From contig NC_053393.1 of assembly GCF_905171765.1 (NCBI RefSeq), positions 189,995,921 through 190,059,920 of the forward strand: DNA of 64,000 nucleotides, written 5' to 3'. The notes under the pieces were generated by a model, which did not search any database, was not told the DNA's origin, and was given only the letters and a program-made list of their open reading frames with translations. Every line of letters begins with the position of its first letter. Positions within the stretch are counted from its first letter, which is position 1. This document shows positions 10,901-20,899 of this stretch, piece by piece. A program made the translations under genes and the position numbers. Source of the stretch: Bufo bufo (taxonomy: Eukaryota > Chordata > Amphibia > Anura > Bufonidae).

Positions 10901-12162
10901 ATTCCCTAAGTTTAGTTTCTACTTTTTCTTTCACTTGTCGGTCATCTAATAACGTCTCATTTAGTCTCCAAATATATGTTCTAGGGGGCGTGTCTGGTGC
11001 TCTCCAAGTGAGGAATACTGGTGCGTGATCAGAATGAACTATACTGCCAATGTGTGTCTCAGTGCAACATTGAATTTGGGGCGTAGGGACCAAAATATAA
11101 TCTAATCTGTGATATGTATTATGAGGATGGTAATAAAAGGAGAAATCTCTTTCATCCGGGTTGTGCGCTCTCCATGCGTCTATGAGATTACTGTTGTATA
11201 TTAATTTTTTAATGACGGTAAGTGTTTTTGATGGGACCATTGATTTACCTGCTGAAGTGTCTAATTGAGGGTTTAGGGCGATATTAAAGTCACCAGCCAC
11301 AAAAGCTATCCCTTCTCTAAATTCCTCAAATAGTTGCCAGGTATTTTTAAACCAGCCTTTATGTGTTACATTAGGGGCGTATAAGTTTGCAAACGTATAC
11401 ATTTGGGAGTTTATTGTCCATTTTACTAATAAAAAACGGCCTAAGCGGTCTGATTTTACTCCTGTCATGGTGAAGTCAATGGGCCAGATTTATCATTACT
11501 CTGACAGCTCACTCCACTTTAACATATGGCTAAAGTCAGTTTTAGCCAAGTCAGATTTATTATCGGCCCTTTAAGACTGTAATAAATGTGGTTTGACGGT
11601 AGAAGTTTATCCGTCAGTAAGCAGCTTTACAAAAGTCGCACATCTTTATGAAAAAGTCGCATGTTCTATTAAAAAGTCTCATAAGATAAGCATGGTCCTC
11701 ACTGGAGTGAAATTGCGACTTTTTTGCGACTTTTTAAATAATCCCAATAGTAAATCTGTCTAGAGATTTATTTATATAAGAAAACACGCCCACTTTCAGA
11801 AAACTGGCGAGCATAGTGCAGAGCAGAAAAAAGTCGCAAATTTGTGCGCAGTTTTAGCGTTTGGGACTTTTTTTGGGACTTTTTCATTTCATTATTCTGA
11901 CCTGAGCTAATGATAAATCTGGCCCAATATGTTTGTGGAAGCCAATACTCGCACCAAGCCTATTAGAATGTTCTGAGGTACTATGATACCACAGATTCTA
12001 GTAAGATCTTGACAAAGTTGGAATCTTATTGTTCTTAAAGTGTGTTTCTTGAAGAAAGATCACTTTGGCTTTTTCTTTATCTAGGTAGTGTAAGATCTGG
12101 CTTCTCTTTACAGGGGTTCTGAAGCATCTGACATTGTATGTAGCTATATGTATATCTGCCAT
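7905..12162 (-). pseudogene. L1 ORF2 (endonuclease-reverse transcriptase), broken
   Basis: Begins ATG at 12162 with an apurinic-endonuclease-type N-terminus (YNVRC, then VIFLQETH). An in-frame TAG follows at 12000-11998, and a MITE interrupts at 11481-11925. The endonuclease continues at 11468 with VAGDFNIAL, RLDYILVP and SDHAPV, motifs that make the target nick. The reverse transcriptase follows: GKSPGPDGLP and YRPISLLN (10302-10048), GTRKGCPLSPLLF and the catalytic YADD (9895-8762), then a C-terminal region ending in WSPWT-like residues near 7960. At least four frame changes (near 10600, 10300, 10040 and 8760) and several stops separate the pieces. It would have copied L1 RNA at the nicked site. 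Relation to vertebrate L1/Tx1-type LINEs is by motif only. Confidence 0.9.
11481..11925. mobile_element. MITE with 18-bp terminal inverted repeats
   Basis: A 445-bp element starts GGGCCAGATTTATCATTA and ends with the exact reverse complement. It is flanked by AAT on both sides (11478-11480 and 11926-11928), and removing it restores continuity of the L1 endonuclease region. No coding capacity; the interior repeats AAAAGTCGCA-type motifs on both strands. The 3-bp duplication and GGG-type ends recall PIF/Harbinger MITEs, but AAT is not the usual TWA target, so the superfamily is open. Confidence 0.78.
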
Positions 12163-12703
12163 GATGGTGACTGAGAGGGTAGGGCGTTGTACTTACATAA
12201 TACTGGCTGCCTGAGTCTGTTGAGGAGGCTAATGGTCACATAATAGGTTGCTGGAGTCATTGGAATAAAGTGAAGGAGTGGAGGGGCTATAAGGTAAAAG
12301 AAAGGGCATCAACATACAAGGAAAATAGTGCAAGAACAAGAACAATAACAATCCTCTGCTAGAAGTGGAGACTAGGGATTTTATTATCCCTTTTTGAGAC
12401 CTTTTTAGGTCAGATCCTCTAAGCGAGGACAGAGGTAACAGAGGTGACAAACCCTGAATACCATTCAGGGTTGACATAAGAGGTATTAAATTAAATCTAA
12501 ACTTAGATTAATGAAGAAGAAGTGAGTAATATATGTAATAACCACATACTCACTGACATAAGCTATTATAACTTAATGAGAGCAACTAGACTTATCTTAA
12601 AGACATCAAGGGCATAGATTGCTGGTTGCCTAACCCTATAAATCCTATAAGGCTATAAGGTGACCTCAACGAGTTACAAGAGGAGTGAGGGATAAAATGA
12701 AGG
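12163..12703 (-). other. L1 inter-ORF region
   Basis: Lies between the L1 ORF2 start and the Penelope insertion. With 17227-17384 it forms the spacer between ORF1 and ORF2. An 82-codon open frame at 12229-12477 has no recognisable domain and I do not call it a gene. Confidence 0.55.
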
Positions 12704-12720
12704 TACTATTCAATCAGCAA
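12704..12720 (+). repeat. Left 17-bp target duplication of the Penelope-like element
   Basis: TACTATTCAATCAGCAA, repeated exactly at 17210-17226 on the far side of the insert. It marks target-primed insertion into the L1. Confidence 0.9.
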
Positions 12721-13549
12721 ATTATAAATAAAAACAGGCACTCACCAGCTGGCAGATCTATATATAGTAGCTTTATATAATCATATAAAATTAACATAAA
12801 ATTTACAATAAAATGTTCACATAAAATATTAACATAAGAAGCACTGAGGACAATAAATAGATATGGTTATGTGTCTTCCTTATTTTGACTCGCTAAATGG
12901 ATAGTAGGCTCTAGGTCAATTCCTATAAGTGCATATAGTGCCAAGATATACAAATAATAGCAATAATGTTCTGTGTGATAAGTCCAGAGTAGAATATCAA
13001 GGATGGATATCCTACAATAAAGTGAGAAAATCCTGTGAAAAATAAAATATAAAAATATCCTGTAGAAGGTAAGTGTGACAAACAATGGTGGTTGGTGTTT
13101 CGGTGAGATCTTATAAAGACCTAGTAGCAATTCCTCAGATAAGGTATTGATGTTGTTTCTATTCAGTAGCAATTCCTCTATGCGCCAGAAGATAAAGGTT
13201 TAGGTAAAGAGTGGTCGGGTTTTGGAACTGGGGCGTCCCCCTAGTTCTTCAAACCCTCTTACCTTAACCTTAGTTGTGACTGTCCTCTTTGGGGGTGCCA
13301 CTCTCATAGGCGCTGGGACTCGTGGTTCTCCCGGGTTGACACAGGATCCAACAATGCAGGAGTTACCTCTCGCCGGTCTCGGCGTTCCACGAGGTTACTT
13401 CCTTGCGTGTCACCAGTCAGGAAGTGATTTCCAAAGTTCGCGTAGTCTCGCGATGGCTTGATCCAGCTAAGTTTACACTGGAATATTGATACAAGCTGTA
13501 TGGTAATCTTCCGACAATTATTGCAATCGGATTCGGATGGGTAATTTTT

Positions 13550-13615
13550 ACTCGCAGGAACCAGCCAGACGCGTTTCGAGGGTCCTCCCTCTTCCTCAGT
13601 GGCTATAGTGCGAGT
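13550..13615 (-). ncRNA. Hammerhead-ribozyme-like motif, left arm
   Basis: Exact mirror of the motif at 16213-16278. Minus strand: stem I outer ACTCGCA/TGCGAGT, stem I inner GCCA/TGGC, core CTGAGGA, stem II GAGGG/CCCTC, then GAAAC and the cleavage triplet GTC. Hammerheads are known in Penelope-like elements. Self-cleavage here is inferred, not shown. Confidence 0.62.
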
Positions 13616-14387
13616 ATTACCCTTCTTCCTTATATACTGTGGTTCTCTGAAGTACCACCCAAATCCGACATCGATTTCACCTGTTCTAATTAGACTATAA
13701 GTTGTATCCTCAGTGTGTAATACTACCTAAGTGTATATATATAGACTGCTTATCTATAGTGATTTTAATAATCTTTATTTCTAAAATACAACTTAAAAAC
13801 ATGTGTAAAAATATAAATAGATAAAATATATAAGCTGTAATTTAGAGATCCTCCAATTTAGAAATTTTTCCTTACTTTCTGGATTGGGGATATAGTCAGT
13901 TGGATTTTTTTCTCCATAGGTGTTTACCAATATATGGGAACGTAGTATAGGCACCAAAATATCTGAAAAACCTGAAGAAATTCATAAATCGCAAAAAATA
14001 CCAAAAAATACAAAAAACGCATCAAAAACGCATCGCATATCCTAAAAAACGCATATGCGTTTTCAGTGCGTTTTATATGGGAATCTCCTCCCACATCCAT
14101 ATCCATGATTCCCCATCTATTGTAACACTTCCTCCCTATCAAAAACATCATTAGTTGTATATTGAATATTCATTATTAAACAACAAATATTGATGGTATG
14201 TTTTCTTATTAATAGTCAACATATATAATCTTCAGTGGTTCAAACCTAATTTTCAAATTAATTTTTCATTTTTTCCTTTTTCATTTGAAGTGGGGGGAGG
14301 GGGGCCCACCTCCGAGGGGAGATCCCGGTGCTACAATATAGCCAGCCTCAGGATGTCCCATCAGAGGGAGGCACCCCTCCCTTATGT

Positions 14388-14636
14388 CTATAGGAAACCA
14401 AATATCTCGAAATCTGAGTTTAATCCTCGTGGAAGGAGAGTTTGGAAGTCGAAAATTCGCCTAGATTCCTGTCTCGACATCCTAGCGATATGGTCTCCGC
14501 CTCGCCAGTGTACATCTACCTTTTCAAAGGCCATGAAGACCATACCCTTTGGGTCTTTATTGTGACATTGTTTGTAGTGTAGTGACAGGGAGTGCTTTTC
14601 ATAACCATTTTTTATATTAGTGACATGTTCTGCCAG
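14388..14636 (-). pseudogene. Inverted partial copy of the Penelope endonuclease 3' end
   Basis: Minus-strand counterpart of 15183-15439. It encodes only the last part of the GIY-YIG endonuclease frame, after the YIG motif, and then enters the mirrored 3' UTR. It has no start of its own. It is part of the left palindrome arm, formed by the truncated inverted copy. Confidence 0.8.
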
Positions 14637-15439
14637 ATTTTAGATAAGCAATATCCCAATAATATATTGGACAAAGCACTGATTAAGGTACAAAACACAG
14701 ACAGAAATACCTTCTTTTTAGAAAATACAAAAGAAGATAAAGAAGGAGATCAGTTCAGAATCATATTACCCTTTAATAAACAACACAAACAAATAGAGGG
14801 AATAGTGAGGAAGCACTGGCACCATCTATTGAATGATAAATTAATAGGCCCTTTGATTGGTAATGGCCCTCAAATTACATACACTAGAGCTCAAAACTTA
14901 TCCCTAAAGGTAGCACCATCAGTCAAAAATAAAACCAAAAAGAATAAATCATCTATTCAAGGTTGGCTGAATTTGAGTGGCTTCTATAGATGTGGGAGTT
15001 GTGGAATCTGCAAACTCACATCATTCCCTAAGAAGACCATTGAAATCCAATCACGGGTAAACTCCTTTACGTGGAAAATTAAAGAATTTTTGACCTGCAG
15101 CTCAAAGAATATCTTGTATATGATAGAATGCCAGTGTAAGAAACAATATATTGGGAGAACTAAACGCACATTGAAAAAAAGACTGGCAGAACATGTCACT
15201 AATATAAAAAAAAAAAAAATGGTTATGAAAAGCACTCCCTGTCACTACACTACAAACAATGTCACAATAAAGACCCAAAGGGTATGGTCTTCATGGCCTT
15301 TGAAAAGGTAGATGTACACTGGCGAGGCGGAGACCATATCGCTAGGATGTCGAGACAGGAATCTAGGCGAATTTTCGACTTCCAAACTCTCCTTCCACGA
15401 GGATTAAACTCAGATTTCGAGATATTTGGTTTCCTATAG
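14637..15439 (+). pseudogene. Penelope-like GIY-YIG endonuclease, 5'-truncated and frameshifted
   Basis: The plus-strand frame runs through the palindrome centre. It lacks the reverse transcriptase domain of a full Penelope protein (usually 700 residues or more) and keeps the linker and endonuclease. Visible marks are a cysteine cluster CGSCGIC (about 15000-15020) ahead of the nuclease and the GIY-YIG core ILYMIECQC...QYIGRTKR...KKRLAEH (about 15110-15195), with the YIG tyrosine, conserved arginine and EH pair. A C-terminal LLPRGLN/FEIFGFL end stops at TAG 15437-15439. A run of 14 A at 15206-15219 puts the last part in another frame, so the product is broken. The upstream codons from 14592 are antisense of the left arm, not true protein. 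The enzyme would nick DNA for target-primed reverse transcription. Confidence 0.88.
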
Positions 15440-17109
15440 ACATAAGGGAGGGGTGCCTCCCTCTGATGGGACATCCTGAGGCTGGCTATATTGTAGCACC
15501 GGGATCTCCCCTCGGAGGTGGGCCCCCCTCCCCCCACTTCAAATGAAAAAGGAAAAAATGAAAAATTAATTTGAAAATTAGGTTTGAACCACTGAAGATT
15601 ATATATGTTGACTATTAATAAGAAAACATACCATCAATATTTGTTGTTTAATAATGAATATTCAATATACAACTAATGATGTTTTTGATAGGGAGGAAGT
15701 GTTACAATAGATGGGGAATCATGGATATGGATGTGGGAGGAGATTCCCATATAAAACGCACTGAAAACGCATATGCGTTTTTTAGGATATGCGATGCGTT
15801 TTTGATGCGTTTTTTGTATTTTTTGGTATTTTTTGCGATTTATGAATTTCTTCAGGTTTTTCAGATATTTTGGTGCCTATACTACGGTTCCCATATATTG
15901 GTAAACACCTATGGAGAAAAAAATCCAACTGACTATATCCCCAATCCAGAAAGTAAGGAAAAATTTCTAAATTGGAGGATCTCTAAATTACAGCTTATAT
16001 ATTTTATCTATTTATATTTTTACACATGTTTTTAAGTTGTATTTTAGAAATAAAGATTATTAAAATCACTATAGATAAGCAGTCTATATATATACACTTA
16101 GGTAGTATTACACACTGAGGATACAACTTATAGTCTAATTAGAACAGGTGAAATCGATGTCGGATTTGGGTGGTACTTCAGAGAACCACAGTATATAAGG
16201 AAGAAGGGTAATACTCGCACTATAGCCACTGAGGAAGAGGGAGGACCCTCGAAACGCGTCTGGCTGGTTCCTGCGAGTAAAAATTACCCATCCGAATCCG
16301 ATTGCAATAATTGTCGGAAGATTACCATATAGCTTGTATCAATATTCCAGTGTAAACTTAGCTGGATCAAGCCATCGCGAGACTACGCGAACTTTGGAAA
16401 TCACTTCCTGACTGGTGACACGCAAGGAAGTAACCTCGTGGAACGCCGAGACCGGCGAGAGGTAACTCCTGCATTGTTGGATCCTGTGTCAACCCGGGAG
16501 AACCACGAGTCCCAGCGCCTATGAGAGTGGCACCCCCAAAGAGGACAGTCACAACTAAGGTTAAGGTAAGAGGGTTTGAAGAACTAGGGGGACGCCCCAG
16601 TTCCAAAACCCGACCACTCTTTACCTAAACCTTTATCTTCTGGCGCATAGAGGAATTGCTACTGAATAGAAACAACATCAATACCTTATCTGAGGAATTG
16701 CTACTAGGTCTTTATAAGATCTCACCGAAACACCAACCACCATTGTTTGTCACACTTACCTTCTACAGGATATTTTTATATTTTATTTTTCACAGGATTT
16801 TCTCACTTTATTGTAGGATATCCATCCTTGATATTCTACTCTGGACTTATCACACAGAACATTATTGCTATTATTTGTATATCTTGGCACTATATGCACT
16901 TATAGGAATTGACCTAGAGCCTACTATCCATTTAGCGAGTCAAAATAAGGAAGACACATAACCATATCTATTTATTGTCCTCAGTGCTTCTTATGTTAAT
17001 ATTTTATGTGAACATTTTATTGTAAATTTTATGTTAATTTTATATGATTATATAAAGCTACTATATATAGATCTGCCAGCTGGTGAGTGCCTGTTTTTAT
17101 TTATAATTT
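15183..17109 (+). repeat. Right arm of the 1.9-kb palindrome
   Basis: Plus-strand arm containing the last part of the endonuclease frame, the stop codon at 15437-15439 and about 1.7 kb of 3' UTR. Beyond it, 17110-17209 is unique and ends in an AT dinucleotide run, as expected if this arm is the true 3' end of the RNA. Confidence 0.93.
16213..16278 (+). ncRNA. Hammerhead-ribozyme-like motif, right arm
   Basis: Read 5' to 3': ACTCGCA (16213-16219) and GCCA (16225-16228) form stem I with TGGC (16261-16264) and TGCGAGT (16272-16278). The core CTGAGGA (16229-16235) keeps every conserved hammerhead base; only position 7, which tolerates any base, differs from CTGATGA. Stem II is GAGGG/CCCTC (16237-16250). 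Next come GAAAC and a very short stem III, with the predicted cleavage after GTC at 16260. One unpaired A (16236) before stem II is atypical and lowers confidence. Such minimal type I hammerheads are reported from Penelope-like elements. Confidence 0.65.
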
Positions 17110-17209
17110 ATATATCTCTTTATGCGGGATGAATAGGTGAATCATCCAAAAAGCAGAGCACCTTAACCACAGTAACAGATACGGGTGAGCCACGATATAT
17201 ATATATATA
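17110..17209 (+). repeat. Unique 3' tail of the Penelope-like element with (TA)n end
   Basis: About 100 bp present after the right arm but missing from the left arm, ending in an AT-dinucleotide run just before the 17-bp target duplication. Confidence 0.65.
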
Positions 17210-17226
17210 TACTATTCAATCAGCAA
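17210..17226 (+). repeat. Right 17-bp target duplication of the Penelope-like element
   Basis: TACTATTCAATCAGCAA, identical to 12704-12720. Confidence 0.9.
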
Positions 17227-17384
17227 CCATGCCGCCACATCCGTCATAATATCTGTGAACAAGTTAAAACAAACAGCTTTGAAGATCATGGATATGGTCA
17301 GTCTTCCTCTGGAATAATGCATCTAGGGGTGAGTTTTCCTTGTTCTTTCTTGGATTTTTGAGATTTTCCACCCCCTACTGTTTC

Positions 17385-18425
17385 CTATGAAGTAGGAGGC
17401 ATGATGTCTTGTGGAATCAGAACGTCATTAGTGGCTGACCAGTCGGGTATGTCCACATCTTGTATTTCTAGAGCTGCTAGAATATCTGGGAGGTCTTTGG
17501 GAGATCTCAAGATGTACTTCTTTTCCTTGCAGGTATTCAGCATCCCAAATGGAAACAGCCACCTAAAAGCGATGCGTCTTTGTCTAAGGTGATCAGTGAG
17601 TGGTTTTAGAGCACGTCTCTTGTTGAGAGTAGCAGGAGCAAGATCTTGAAATAGTAGGATTTGGGAACCCTCATACTCTATGTTACCACTTTCTCTGGCT
17701 CTTTTCATAACTAGATCCTTCTGCGCGAAATTTAAAAGCTAGCATATGATGTCCCTTGGGGGGTCACCAGGTTTAGGTTTAGGACGTAAAGCACGATGGG
17801 CTCTTTCAATGGTGATTGAATCTGTATAGTCTTCATCCAACAGGGCTAGGCATATATCTTTTACTGCAGAGGGTATAGCTTCCATAGCAACAGTCTCTGG
17901 GACTCCTCTGATGCGAATGTTATTTCTTCTCCCTCTATTATCCTGATCTTCAACGTAGTCATATAAATAATTGATGTGTTGTTGGTAGACAGAGAGAGCA
18001 GTTGAATTTTTACTTGTGTAATCAGCCACAGCGGATTGAGCGGACTTCAAGGCTTCAGCTCTCTGACCCACTTGCCTCACCTCTTTCTTAATTTCAGATA
18101 GTTCTTCCAAAACAGGATTTAAAGCTTTGGCTAAAGCTTGTGAGATGAAGGATCTTGATATTGGGAGGTCTGAAGCTGTGTCTAATTGCTCTTCGTCATC
18201 ACTTTCCCTTTCTCGATGAGATATTGATTGCCTTTGAGAGTTACTTTTAGGGGTGGACAGGGGTGCCCCTTGATTGCACAGATTTTTCTTCATCATAAAT
18301 CTGTCCAAGTCAGATTGTGACAAGGAAGGCGCCTTGGACTGTTTATGAGAGTCTTGATAAGCCCCCTGTATCTTCCAACTTTCACCATATGTGCGTATGT
18401 ATGGCCCCTGAAGCAGATTACTCAC
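17385..18425 (-). pseudogene. L1 ORF1 RNA-binding protein, frameshifted
   Basis: The first piece (18425-17739) starts ATG and has a polar N-terminus rich in S, Q and K. A heptad-like stretch follows (about residues 90-165), fitting the trimerising coiled coil, then RRNNIRIRGVPE and TIERAHRALRPKP, the RNA-recognition part of L1 ORF1 proteins. A frame change near 17710-17738 leads to the second piece (17708-17385) with ILLFQDLAPATLNKRRALKP and RIAFRWLFPF, the C-terminal domain. Together they cover a normal ORF1 of about 340 residues. The protein would coat L1 RNA and act as a nucleic-acid chaperone. It lies upstream of ORF2 on the same strand, now separated by the Penelope insert. Confidence 0.88.
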
Positions 18426-19279
18426 TTCTTCATTTATTGTTGATAGATTAACACATCACTGGGTTCATATGTAGGTATGAGCTATATTCCAGTTTCTATG
18501 TCATCATGTGACAATGGGGTTAATGCTTCTGCAGGGTTGCACTTAAATCAACTGTGTTACTGGCCCTTTAAATGTGATGATATGAGGGGCGCAATGCTGT
18601 TGAAGCAGATTATCTTCTGGTATGTCCCCGATTTGCCAGAGAGTCAGATGCAGTGTAAGCTTTTACTGTTTAGCACACCAGGAGAGTCTGAGGAGCTAAA
18701 TGCAGCCGCAAAGACAAGATGTGGCTACAGTGTGATGCGTCCTATCATCATGTGGCAGCACCGCTAGTATATCGGTAAGGACCGTTAAACAAAGCTCCCA
18801 CTGACAGGGAGATATTTTATTTTAATATAGGTCCGGCGGCTGCTGATGAATATGGAGACTGGCCGTGCGGACACAGTGCCTGGGTCTCAAGATGGCTCCG
18901 CTATGCGGTAAGCGTTATATCCCCTTATATTGCCGAATTAGGGTTGGCGCTGGTTATATTAGAGTACCTTGACAGGCAGTATCGTGGTTCTTGAAGGAGG
19001 AGTGTGGCAGAGATGAAGTTCCGATGCTGGCCGCGCTCCGGATCTAATCTAGGCCAGGGTCTCCACTTCTGTTAGGCCTCACTTGTAACTCCGGTTTGAA
19101 GCGGTCTTTTTGTTGTAGAGAGATCTCAAATTGGGGCAGATGTTATTAGCAATCTCCAGAGATCTGAGATGAGGTCTTTTAACTCAGTGACAAGGGTGGA
19201 TGTTGTAGGATTTGGCCTGCTGAAACAGAGCAGAGGAGAAAGACGTCTTCCTCAGTCAACAGCTAGCCACGCTCCCCTT
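18426..19279 (-). promoter_or_regulatory. Putative L1 5' UTR
   Basis: Sequence upstream of ORF1 ends abruptly at the Gypsy reverse transcriptase fragment near 19280. On the minus strand the end reads GGGGAGCGTGGCTAGC. More GC-rich than its surroundings, with no gene. It probably held the L1 promoter, but no defined motif was identified. Confidence 0.55.
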
Positions 19280-19280
19280 C

Positions 19281-19550
19281 GTTGAGCTTTCTAAAGTCAT
19301 TGCAGAAGCGCAGAGTACCGTCAGGTTTTAGGATGAGGACTATGGGGCTGGCCCACTCGCTCCTTGACTCCTCAATGACCCCTAAACTCAACATGGACCT
19401 TACTTCTTCTGAAATGGCCTGTCATCGGGCCTCCGGTACACGATACGGCTTTAACCGTACCCTGACGTGGGGCTCGGTGACGATGTCATGTCGGACTACC
19501 GAAGTTCGACCAGGAAGCTCAGAGAACACGTCCCTATTTCAACTCACCAA
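19281..19550 (-). pseudogene. Gypsy reverse transcriptase, N-terminal fragment
   Basis: Follows the integrase in the same reading frame, with in-frame stops between and within. Recognisable marks are the PGRTSVV...HDIV segment, PYRVPEA, then GVIEESRSEWASPIVLI and KPDGTLRFCNDFRKLNE, the start of the Gypsy RT fingers domain. The frame is cut just before the palm, so the catalytic aspartates are absent. Its position after integrase is the key evidence for Gmr1-type domain order. The cut edge abuts the L1 5' end. Confidence 0.88.
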
Positions 19551-20850
19551 CTATTCCTGAGCTTGTTTGGTCGACAGACCACCCGCTATCTTTACCGTGG
19601 AGGTACCCTCCGGAACCTTGGGTGGAGCTGGGATCTTCCCCGCAGACAAGACAGTGCTTGGGCCGCCCCCAACGAGACAATCCCTATCTCTCCATGATTT
19701 CAGTAAATTTACATGATATACCTGTTCTGGCTTCCGCCGACCTGGCTGGGATATCTTGTAATTCACTGACCCTATCTTCTCTTTCACCTCGTAGGGACCT
19801 TGCCACCATGCCAAAAACTTACTGTCAATGGTGGGGACTAGCACCAGTACCCGGTCACCCGGGTTAAATGTCCGGACCTGGGTACTCCGGTTGTATACCC
19901 GGCTCTGTGCCAGTTGGGCGGCCTCCATGTGTTCCTGGACGATTGGTAGGACTGTATACGGTCCTGCATCTTTTCTATATGCTCTATAATACTCTTGTGT
20001 GGGGTGGGCTGTTGCTTTTAGCGACGTCCAGCAACCCTCTTGGACGTCAACCGTATAATAGCTCGAAGGGCAAGAATCCCGTAGATGCCTGGGGCACTTC
20101 TCGCACTGCAAACAATACATACGGCAGCAACAGGTCCCAATCCTTTCCGTCTTTGGCTACGGTTCTTTTGAGCATAGTTTTTAGGGTTTTGTTAAAGCGC
20201 TCAACTAATCCGTCGGTTTGAGGATGGTATACGGACGTGTGTAACCATTTAACCCCTAAGACCTTGCATAGCTCCCATAGTAGTGGGATCGCTTCAGGAT
20301 ATCTGGTGGCATAGTCTAGGACCACCAAGATATGCTGGTGCCCTCTGGCCGACTTGTTTATGGGGCCTACCAGATCCATTCCTATTCTTTCGAAGGGAAC
20401 CTCGATGATGGGCATGGGTACTAGGGGACTGCGATAGTGGGGCTGGGGGCTCGTCATCTGACACACTGGACAGGATTGGCAAAACCTTTTGACCTCCTCA
20501 TAAACCCGGGGTCAATAGAACCTTTGCAGAATCCGCTCTTGTTTTTTTTTTACGCCCAAATGTCCTCCCAGTACGTGAGAGTGGGCCAAGTCCAGTACCA
20601 CACGGCGTTATGGCTGGGGTACCACCAGCTGCTCCACTACCTCCTGCTGCACTTTGTCCACCCTGTACAGCAGGTCCTGGTTAAAAGCCAGATGGGGAAA
20701 CACCGAGTCGGCCCCTGGGTGCTGAGCCACCCCATTTACCACTGTCACCCCTTCCCTCGCCGGCAATAATGTCGGATCCTGGAGCTGGGCGGTCTCGAAC
20801 GTGTCACGGGATACCTCCAGGTCCGGGATGGACAGGGTTTCCACGGATTC
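19551..20850 (-). pseudogene. Gypsy integrase with internal deletion
   Basis: Spans the region after protease. The N-terminal zinc-binding part has LLYR and EQLVVPQP, then SCPVCQ near 20470, with an in-frame stop near 20515. The catalytic core shows MDLVGPI and VLDYATRYPEAIPL, then jumps directly to a segment ending HPQTDGLVERFNKTLK. About 40-50 codons between these are missing near 20279, including the region of the second catalytic aspartate. A C-terminal domain follows (20120-19551) with GDRVLVLVPT, KFLAWWQGPYEV and YHVNLLK, the usual Gypsy SH3-like end. Integrase would join the cDNA to the host chromosome; this copy cannot. Confidence 0.88.
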
Positions 20851-20899
20851 GCCTGCCAATACCTCTAGGGGAAACCTATCGGGATGACACTCTACAGGT

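Larger units (their letters stand above)
12719..14636 (-). repeat. Left arm of the 1.9-kb palindrome
   Basis: Reverse complement of 15183-17109. By eye I see only one substitution near 13499/16330, one single-base indel near 13940/15887, and a shorter A-run (6 versus 14) at 14608-14613. Identity therefore exceeds 99%. Confidence 0.93.
12721..17209 (+). mobile_element. Penelope-like retroelement in head-to-head inverted form
   Basis: A 4,489-bp insert is flanked by a 17-bp duplication. It is a giant inverted repeat: left arm 12719-14636, spacer 14637-15182, right arm 15183-17109, plus about 100 bp of unique tail ending in (TA)n. The spacer and the start of the right arm encode a Penelope-type GIY-YIG endonuclease on the plus strand. 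The left arm is the same 3' coding end and 3' UTR on the minus strand. So a 5'-truncated copy is joined to a shorter inverted copy of itself. The reverse transcriptase domain is absent. Each arm carries a hammerhead-like ribozyme. Tandem or inverted partial copies (pseudo-LTRs) are known for Penelope-like elements; the near identity of the arms here implies a recent insertion. Confidence 0.88.
7817..19279 (-). mobile_element. Near full-length L1 LINE, decayed and twice interrupted
   Basis: On the minus strand, a putative 5' UTR (19279-18426), ORF1 (18425-17385), an inter-ORF region and ORF2 (12162 to about 7905) follow in L1 order. A 4.5-kb Penelope-like element (12721-17209, 17-bp duplication) separates ORF1 from ORF2, and a 445-bp MITE (11481-11925) splits the endonuclease part. 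Without these the L1 is about 6.5 kb, a normal full length. Both ORFs carry stops or frameshifts, so the copy is dead. The 3' boundary is unclear; a Tc1 sits there, and no poly(A) or L1 target duplication was found. Confidence 0.85.

Noticed and set aside
13222..13461. 79-codon frame, repeated at 16367-16606
   Set aside because: It is the same palindrome arm read twice; lies in the Penelope 3' UTR and shows no domain.
14592..14636. Start codon and first 15 residues of the Penelope endonuclease frame
   Set aside because: These codons are the antisense of the left arm, fused by chance to the truncated true frame.
18841..18870. CTGATGA hammerhead-like core in the L1 5' region
   Set aside because: No GAAA partner, no stem I pairing and no cleavage triplet nearby.
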